From Gymnothorax reevesii (taxonomy: Eukaryota; Chordata; Actinopteri; Anguilliformes; Muraenidae), in contig CM056578.1 of NCBI GenBank assembly GCA_029721435.1, positions 18,449,911 through 18,513,910 on the forward strand: a stretch of DNA of 64,000 nt, written 5' to 3'. A model generated the notes under the pieces. That model made no database searches and was not told the DNA's origin. It saw only the letters and a program-made list of their open reading frames with translations. The position numbers and the translations under genes are program-made. This document shows, piece by piece, positions 58,171-64,000 of this stretch (the stretch's first letter is position 1; each line of letters opens with the position of its first letter).

Positions 58171-61100
58171 CACACAGACTGCATGGCACACACAGAGCAT
58201 GTAGTACAGCGCTGAAGTGGACTGGAACACAAGGGCATACTGTTTCAGTGGCTTTACAAATGCAATGTACCAAATTACAGATTAATGTACAGCAAGACAG
58301 GCAAGTTAAAAGGGCCTATTGAGCCTGCAGTGGTGCTTCTATAGAACTGGTGTCAAAGATATCTACTGACTCTGCCTCTTTGTGTAACATTAAAAGGGTT
58401 GAGATGAAGGCGAGGCGAGCGGTTCTCAGGACGAAGAGCCGCAAATGAGATTTTTAATTACTACATGACCCGCGGTACATTACGGATGTATTCATGAGCA
58501 TCATTAACCTAGTGGTAACTAACCCCCGTCTCCGGTTAAGTAAAGTGTGACGGCATGGAGTCTGTGAGTAAACATGCCCAGGCTGCAGTTACACTCAAAA
58601 CGCTGCGTGTAATCAAGGTCCAAGGACAGTCACGCCACATAGCCCAGTACAAACATGTTGAGACCGCCAAATCAGTTCAGGGGGCCGGTTTAAACCGGTT
58701 TGAGCCAGAGACGTGCGCTCACACTGAGTGTTAACGTATTCGGCCGATGTTCATGCCCGGCGCTGCGCAGGGCCCAATCAGATTCAGTTCGCTTGCCCAT
58801 TAGGTCGATGAAATCACTTGGCGTTCACGCTGGCATGACCAGTTTGAACTCCGCTCGCGCGCTAATCTCGTATTTGCCTGTTTGCGTCGCCATGCCAACG
58901 GCATGCACGCTCTCAGCAGCAAGCCAACAGCTGCCTGCAACCGGAACGATACCTTTCTCTCTAAAATCTTATAAAATTTTCCCGAAAGTTCGACGGCGTG
59001 CCTGATGACTGTTCGAAATGAGGACTGAAGATCCAGTGGTGCCCGTCCTCGTGTTTCTCTCGCCTATGAACTCCGCTAGCTGGTGTCGCAACTCAGCTCT
59101 GCTGACCGGCCGACAAATTACAGGAGTAAATGAGTAACTCCAGGTGGCTGTAACAGAACATTCAGGGGGGATGTATACAGTCTGAACCTGGATTTCACAT
59201 CAGTGCAAATACATGATGCTCCAGCCCGCACGTGTTCCCAAACACTGGGTGCTGTTCCCGCCAACGATTCTCACTGCTCCCGCCATTCCCTCCAACACAC
59301 CCCAATTAACTCCGGCTCACCCTCCCACATTCCTGGATGAAAGAGCGCTGGAATTACCCAAGAAGAAAGGGAAAACAGAGGACAAAAAAGGAAGGGTGGG
59401 TGTACTCTTTTTCCATCAATCGAGCCTGGTGGTCATGCCATAACACACATCACATGCAATACCGTAATCCGATGGGAGGACAGTCCAGAGATTAGACTGA
59501 CTCAATCAGCCAATCGATTCTTCAATCAGTCAATAAATCAGCTGCATTGCAGGCCTAATACGACACCATGTCATCGGTGGTCCTCTGAAAGCATTGAGAA
59601 TACTGTAATGTACAGATCAGTGTGTATAAATATGGTATAGTTAAGAATTTGAACACCCAGGTATACACCATCCCAGATTGCAGCAGAGCAAGTGACAAGA
59701 GAGCAATATAAAATTATCACAAATATCACCTGAGGTGCCGTGTGTGGAACGGTGCCCGGCTGATCATTCGCGGTCGACTGCCACTCAGTCTCCCCACGGC
59801 TTAACGCTACGTGGATGCGCTAATCTAATCATCTGTGTCCATTATCTGGAAGTGTAAGCAAAGAACTGGCACGACAGCGCAACAAAAAAATAAAGAGATT
59901 ATTTGGTAGCAATAGCAAACAGATGCGACTGGGCGCCGGCGGAGGGCTGTTTGTTCACGCGTCGAGGGCGGCCACGACGCGGCGCATTTCGTGCGGGGGC
60001 CGTGTCTTAAACCATTGACCTCGCACTGAGCGAAGAGCAGAGGTGTAAAATCGAGACCCAGAGTGTAAAGATTTGCCTGCCCCAGAGTTCTGTTTCAGCC
60101 GCGTGGATTTGCTAATTACAGGTCCCCTATTATGTCACCAGGTGTAAAGCTAATTAGTTATTAAAAGCCATTTGAAAATCTTGCCCCTCTTGATATCACA
60201 TGGAGAAGTAACCAACCAGAGGCAAGAAGAACTGATCAACCTCAGCCAAGCAGTCAATCAGATTTCTTTATTCTGGGTGGTCACTCCCCCTTGTGATGTC
60301 AGGAAGGGCAGATTTTGAACGGGCTAATAGTGGCCAATTAGCTGGGCACCGTACAGAAGAGCAGGAATCCCCAAATCTGACAACTGAATCCAAATCCATC
60401 CCTGGTTTTCGTTCCTTCCAGGCTTGCAGTGAGAAATCACTGCTACTGATTGGCCAGACTGTCTTAACACCGGTGCAGGTGCAAAACAAGCCGCCTGTGA
60501 CCCACAACGGGCGTGATTTGGAGTACAGGGCCGTAAAGTATAACCATACTTCCATACTGCCATACTGTGCCATAATAACAGGCCGCAGTGTGCTCGCACC
60601 TTCAGAATCCAGAGATGTATACCCAGAATTTAGGGCACGGAGCGTGGGTTGAAAGATTTGTCAAGACACGCTCAAGTTTGCCTCGTTTGAAAGTGGGGAT
60701 ATACATACAATACAAAATATCTCTGTACAGACACTGAAGACTCAGAAGGAGTGTGCACTGTCTCAGGGCTGCTATGGGATTGGCTCAAGCCACTTGATTG
60801 ATCTGTCACTTGCCCAATCAGGAAATTCCTATTCAAGACTACATTTTTGAATACCAGTACTACAGATTGGCTTTTCAATACAGTCGTCTGTAATACCCTT
60901 AGTAGGAAAGTGACTGTATTATTTTAAACAGCTCAGATGTTGCAACTGTTCCTGGGGCAAGTGCAATTATGACATACTAGCCCAATTAGCCCAGCAAAGA
61001 AAAACAAAACGACAAAAATGAACTTCTCACACTTCAAAAAAGTGTCACTGCCCTCTGCTATGTTAAAATGATTTACACTGCCATTTGAATAAAAATGCAA

Positions 61101-61198
61101 TTTTCTCAACAAATTAGCAGATTTTAAGTGTATTCCATTGTTGTGGACTAGACAACCTTAAGTTCAGCAAAATATGTACGGGTGAAGAGATTATATAT
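58171..61198. other. Long intronic stretch, possibly with one dispersed repeat
   Basis: Region 60260-60640 reads like a dispersed element (aatagtggccaattagctgg, tggttttcgttccttccagg, tgattggccagactgtctta), which I cannot name. The overlapping ORFs there (101, 119 and 91 codons) are unsupported. No exon was recognised. Confidence 0.35.
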
Positions 61199-61450
61199 AT
61201 ATATGAAGAGTTTGGTTCCAAAATGCAATATATTCATTTTGAGTAAATCAGCTTTTTCTATGTTGGCGTCTATTGCATTTTATAGAAAAACAAAAACTTT
61301 GACCGTGAAAAAATACACCATCTAGAATGCATTTCTTATGATGGGATTTTGCACCATGTGTAAGAAGTGCAGGACTATCGTTTTATGGTATTATCTCAAT
61401 TTTTGTCATTTTGGCACTTATTGCATTTTGGAACCAAACTCTTCATATAT
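61199..61450. mobile_element. 252-bp palindromic MITE with 32-bp inverted ends
   Basis: The left end atatatgaagagtttggttc, continuing caaaatgcaata (61199-61230), is the exact reverse complement of tattgcattttggaaccaaa followed by ctcttcatatat (61419-61450). TA-rich flanks suit a TA-targeting family such as Tc1/mariner, but the superfamily is inferred. It has no coding capacity. Confidence 0.92.
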
Positions 61451-62379
61451 ATGTATGTATGTACACACATACACTCATGCATACATACGTACACTAGATT
61501 TATAAACACTATAGATCCCTATACATGTATATTTTTTAACAGCGTAACAGTGTTGAGCCCCGGGCACACAAATGACCGTGACACAGGACAGTAAGCGCTG
61601 AGCAGTCGGGCACGGACAGGCCACAGAGATGCAAGACCCTCTATGAATAACGAGCGCTGCACCTTGTGCAACCAAACTTTACACCATTTGACACGCTGAA
61701 AATGCAATTGATTGCACTGAATTAGTTTCTCTGGCAGGTAACCTTCAGCAGGGGTGACTTCGACAAATTCACGGCAATTTTTTTCCCATCTCCTTTCACA
61801 TTAACCTTTGTAAAGAGGGTTTTTTATGCTTTTCTCAAACTTCACTGTTCTGGAACTCTGTGAAGATCGGCATTTTTGGAATGTTTTTGCTATCCTCCTA
61901 AACCTCTGTTCTACACCACAACTGCAGTGATCGTTACATCAGTATTCAAATGTTCCATTTGGAACATTCAAATCACATCATGTTATCATACTCCTGAAAG
62001 GCTTAGAAATGATTCATCTTAAATCATGGCTGGTGGTTAACATTAGCAACTCACATGAGAATTCATTAGTTCACAAATTGCAAAATAACATTTTAAAGCA
62101 ATGTGGTTTTTAAAAAAAGCGTATTTCTTAAAAGCAGTATGCTTATCCATATAAATGGGGTAAACTTTGCATTAATATGAAAGTATGTTGAATCCGTAAA
62201 TATATTAACTTTATACAGTGTGATATTAGTGTAAATATATGTTCATGCATAGTATGTGATGAGAAAATTTCAAAAGTAAGAGGACATTACTCTGATCATC
62301 AAAAGTCTAGATTTGGTGAGACCTTTTCTCACCTAAAATCTGCCTGTGAAAAAGTCCTGTTCTGTGCCACGTGTATTTA
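61451..62379. other. AT-rich intronic sequence
   Basis: No recognised feature. Confidence 0.4.
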
Positions 62380-62445
62380 CAAGCATCAGGCAAGTATGGG
62401 CACATATATGCACACACTCACACTCAGAAATAAAGAAGTACTGAG

Positions 62446-62652
62446 CCATTTCTCAACAACAACATTTCTTTGCATCATTCTCTTCAGAATTTACGCACAC
62501 AGAATACAAACAGTCAACACACAAACACACAGTACGCACAAATGCACAAGCATGTTCACACACACACACTCACAGTCATGATTCAGATGTCCAGGGGAGG
62601 CCCATTTCTCAAAACAGACATTTCCTTGCATCATTCTCTCAAGAATTTACAA
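62446..62652 (+). repeat. Direct duplication of about 50 bp, separated by CA-rich spacer
   Basis: The segment ccatttctcaa, acatttctttgcatcattct, agaatttac occurs at about 62446-62492 and 62602-62650 with a few differences. Surrounding CA-rich text extends from 62395 to 62890. Confidence 0.85.
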
Positions 62653-62724
62653 AGCATATCAAAAAATTATTTCACAGCACACGTAAGCATATCAACACAA
62701 ACAAACAGCTTGGAGAAATTAAAA

Positions 62725-62890
62725 CAAACACACACACACACACACATAAATCAGAACAAGTACCCGCTCACACGCATATCGACACACACGAAGAGTGAGA
62801 ATGCACTTTTTATCATACACAAATGCAAGCACACGCTCACACACCCATTTTCGCTCAAACACGAAAAAAGGTCACCCCCATAAATCACAA
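62725..62890 (+). repeat. CA-rich degenerate microsatellite
   Basis: A pure CA run at 62729-62746 followed by scattered CACA. Confidence 0.85.
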
Positions 62891-64000
62891 GCGCATGGAC
62901 AAATACATATGCGCCCGGAAACACGTAGCCTAGGTGTACAACTAGAAATGTGCGCGCAGATGCATCGCAACAACCCCCCATATGCACAAGCATGCATTTG
63001 CATTTCCTGCAAATACAAGATGACATGCACTACACATTCATTCAACCTTAAGAAGGCTCACACATGGATGCAGAATACAAAAACAGTTTCTTCTCCATAT
63101 GATGAGGGGAGGCAGAAATTAGACATTATTCTCTGGAGACAAGAACACAATAAATCATTCAAATAGTGTCATTCAGGAGCAGCTACAGGCTGCTCATACG
63201 CTTTTCTCATCCAGACGTCACCAGCGATAAAAACAGTCCAACTGCCTCGTATACCCCACCATTACACACTGTCCTCTGTATTTAAGGCCAACTCTTTTCA
63301 ACTATGAAAATGTTCATGTGTGAATGAAAAAATATCCATTGCAGTATGCAGGCTATACAGAGGCCTACATAATTTTATATCCTGACCATTTCTGCATGCA
63401 TTTTGATAAATATCTTGTGTATTTGTAATTATGAATGCAAACAAAAGTCCAGCTGGCACGGATAATGGTGATGTTTATTTAACACTTCAACCCCCCATTT
63501 TAATATTACACTTTTTTTTTTTTTACAGGTACCATAATTGAGAGAAAACACAAATATTTTTGCAGAACACGCTACCTAACATACACATACACGAGGCAGA
63601 AAAAAAAGGCTTTTTATGAAATTTAATAGAATTCGTTTTTGCATCTATTATGCATAATTTAAAAAAATATAATTCGACTCATATTTCCGAACAATCTGTA
63701 CGTGTGAGCGTGTTTTCACCCACCTGACCATAAGTCACGCTCCCAGCAATTAACTAGTTTTTCATAATTGCCCAGTTCACGTAACGAACCTGAAAATGAC
63801 ATTCAAAACCAGTCAATCTAAAATGATCAAACCCTTATCACTCAAAAACCGAATCTCTGACCGAGAAAAGCTTTGACAACTTGTGTCGCAAAGCATTCAC
63901 GCAGACTGACCAAGTTTTGCTGCTTTAAGCAAAGTCAAGCAAGACAATCTACGACACGAAAAAAAAGGGGAAAAAAAAACGCAACCACGTCCTCACAGAG
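62891..64000. other. AT-rich intronic sequence to window end
   Basis: T run at 63510-63524 and A-rich stretches near 63960. No gene was recognised. Confidence 0.4.

Larger units (their letters stand above)
46168..64000 (-). other. tenm2: tenm2 intron upstream of exon A (partial)
   Basis: No exon matching the teneurin start (MDVK...) or the serine-rich segment ending in ENG was found above 46167. The preceding exon, which must end one base into a glycine codon, should lie beyond 64000. Short alternative 5' untranslated exons could be hidden here. Confidence 0.7.

Noticed and set aside
57402..58204. 220- and 219-codon ORFs, longest plus-strand frames in the window
   Set aside because: Dominated by CA repeats (THTH strings) with a non-repeat lead that resembles no family.
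60268..60652. Overlapping 101-, 119- and 91-codon ORFs on both strands
   Set aside because: Open in several frames at once, typical of a dispersed repeat; no domain recognised.

Overview
The window is vertebrate nuclear DNA, almost certainly from a ray-finned fish. It is AT-rich intronic sequence dense in CA/GT and GA/CT microsatellites. It carries fish-type mobile DNA: an L2-like LINE end beginning with a TCCA run, a 5S-rRNA-headed SINE, hAT-like and palindromic MITEs, and a TIR element with a spliced ORF. No rRNA, tRNA, CRISPR or bacterial-style operon was found. Species cannot be fixed from the sequence.

The only host gene recognised lies on the minus strand: two consecutive coding exons of a teneurin, best matching teneurin-2 (tenm2). 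Exon A (46167 down to 45943, 225 nt, 1-1 phase) and exon B (21470 down to 21233, 238 nt) encode about 154 residues of the proline-rich cytoplasmic N-terminal domain that precedes the transmembrane helix. They are separated by a 24.5-kb intron and join in frame. The start-codon exon should lie beyond position 64000, and the transmembrane exon beyond position 1. The rest of the window is therefore intron: at least 17.8 kb upstream of exon A, 24.5 kb between the exons, and at least 21.2 kb downstream of exon B.

Layout. 1-21232 (3' intron): a pentanucleotide array, a 25-bp repeat, a 1.9-kb minisatellite of 50-bp units with a higher-order repeat, long CA/GT and GA tracts, a 1.1-kb TIR element (13139-14255), a 5S-type SINE (14530-15054), an exon-like fragment (17178-17343, minus) and an L2 remnant split by a hAT-like MITE (19640-20312). 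21471-45942 (middle intron): a composite repeat with about 140-bp internal units (22206-23810), two copies of another dispersed repeat, a short palindromic MITE (27705-27828), many microsatellites, and AT-rich DNA with candidate conserved non-coding blocks. 46168-64000 (5' intron): GC-richer patches, CA tracts, C-rich tracts and a palindromic MITE (61199-61450).

Both exons sit beside simple repeats that, on the transcribed strand, resemble known splicing-regulator binding tracts (UG upstream and CU downstream of exon A; CA downstream of exon B). Family assignments come from reading the sequence and memory of the families; no alignment or database search was run.
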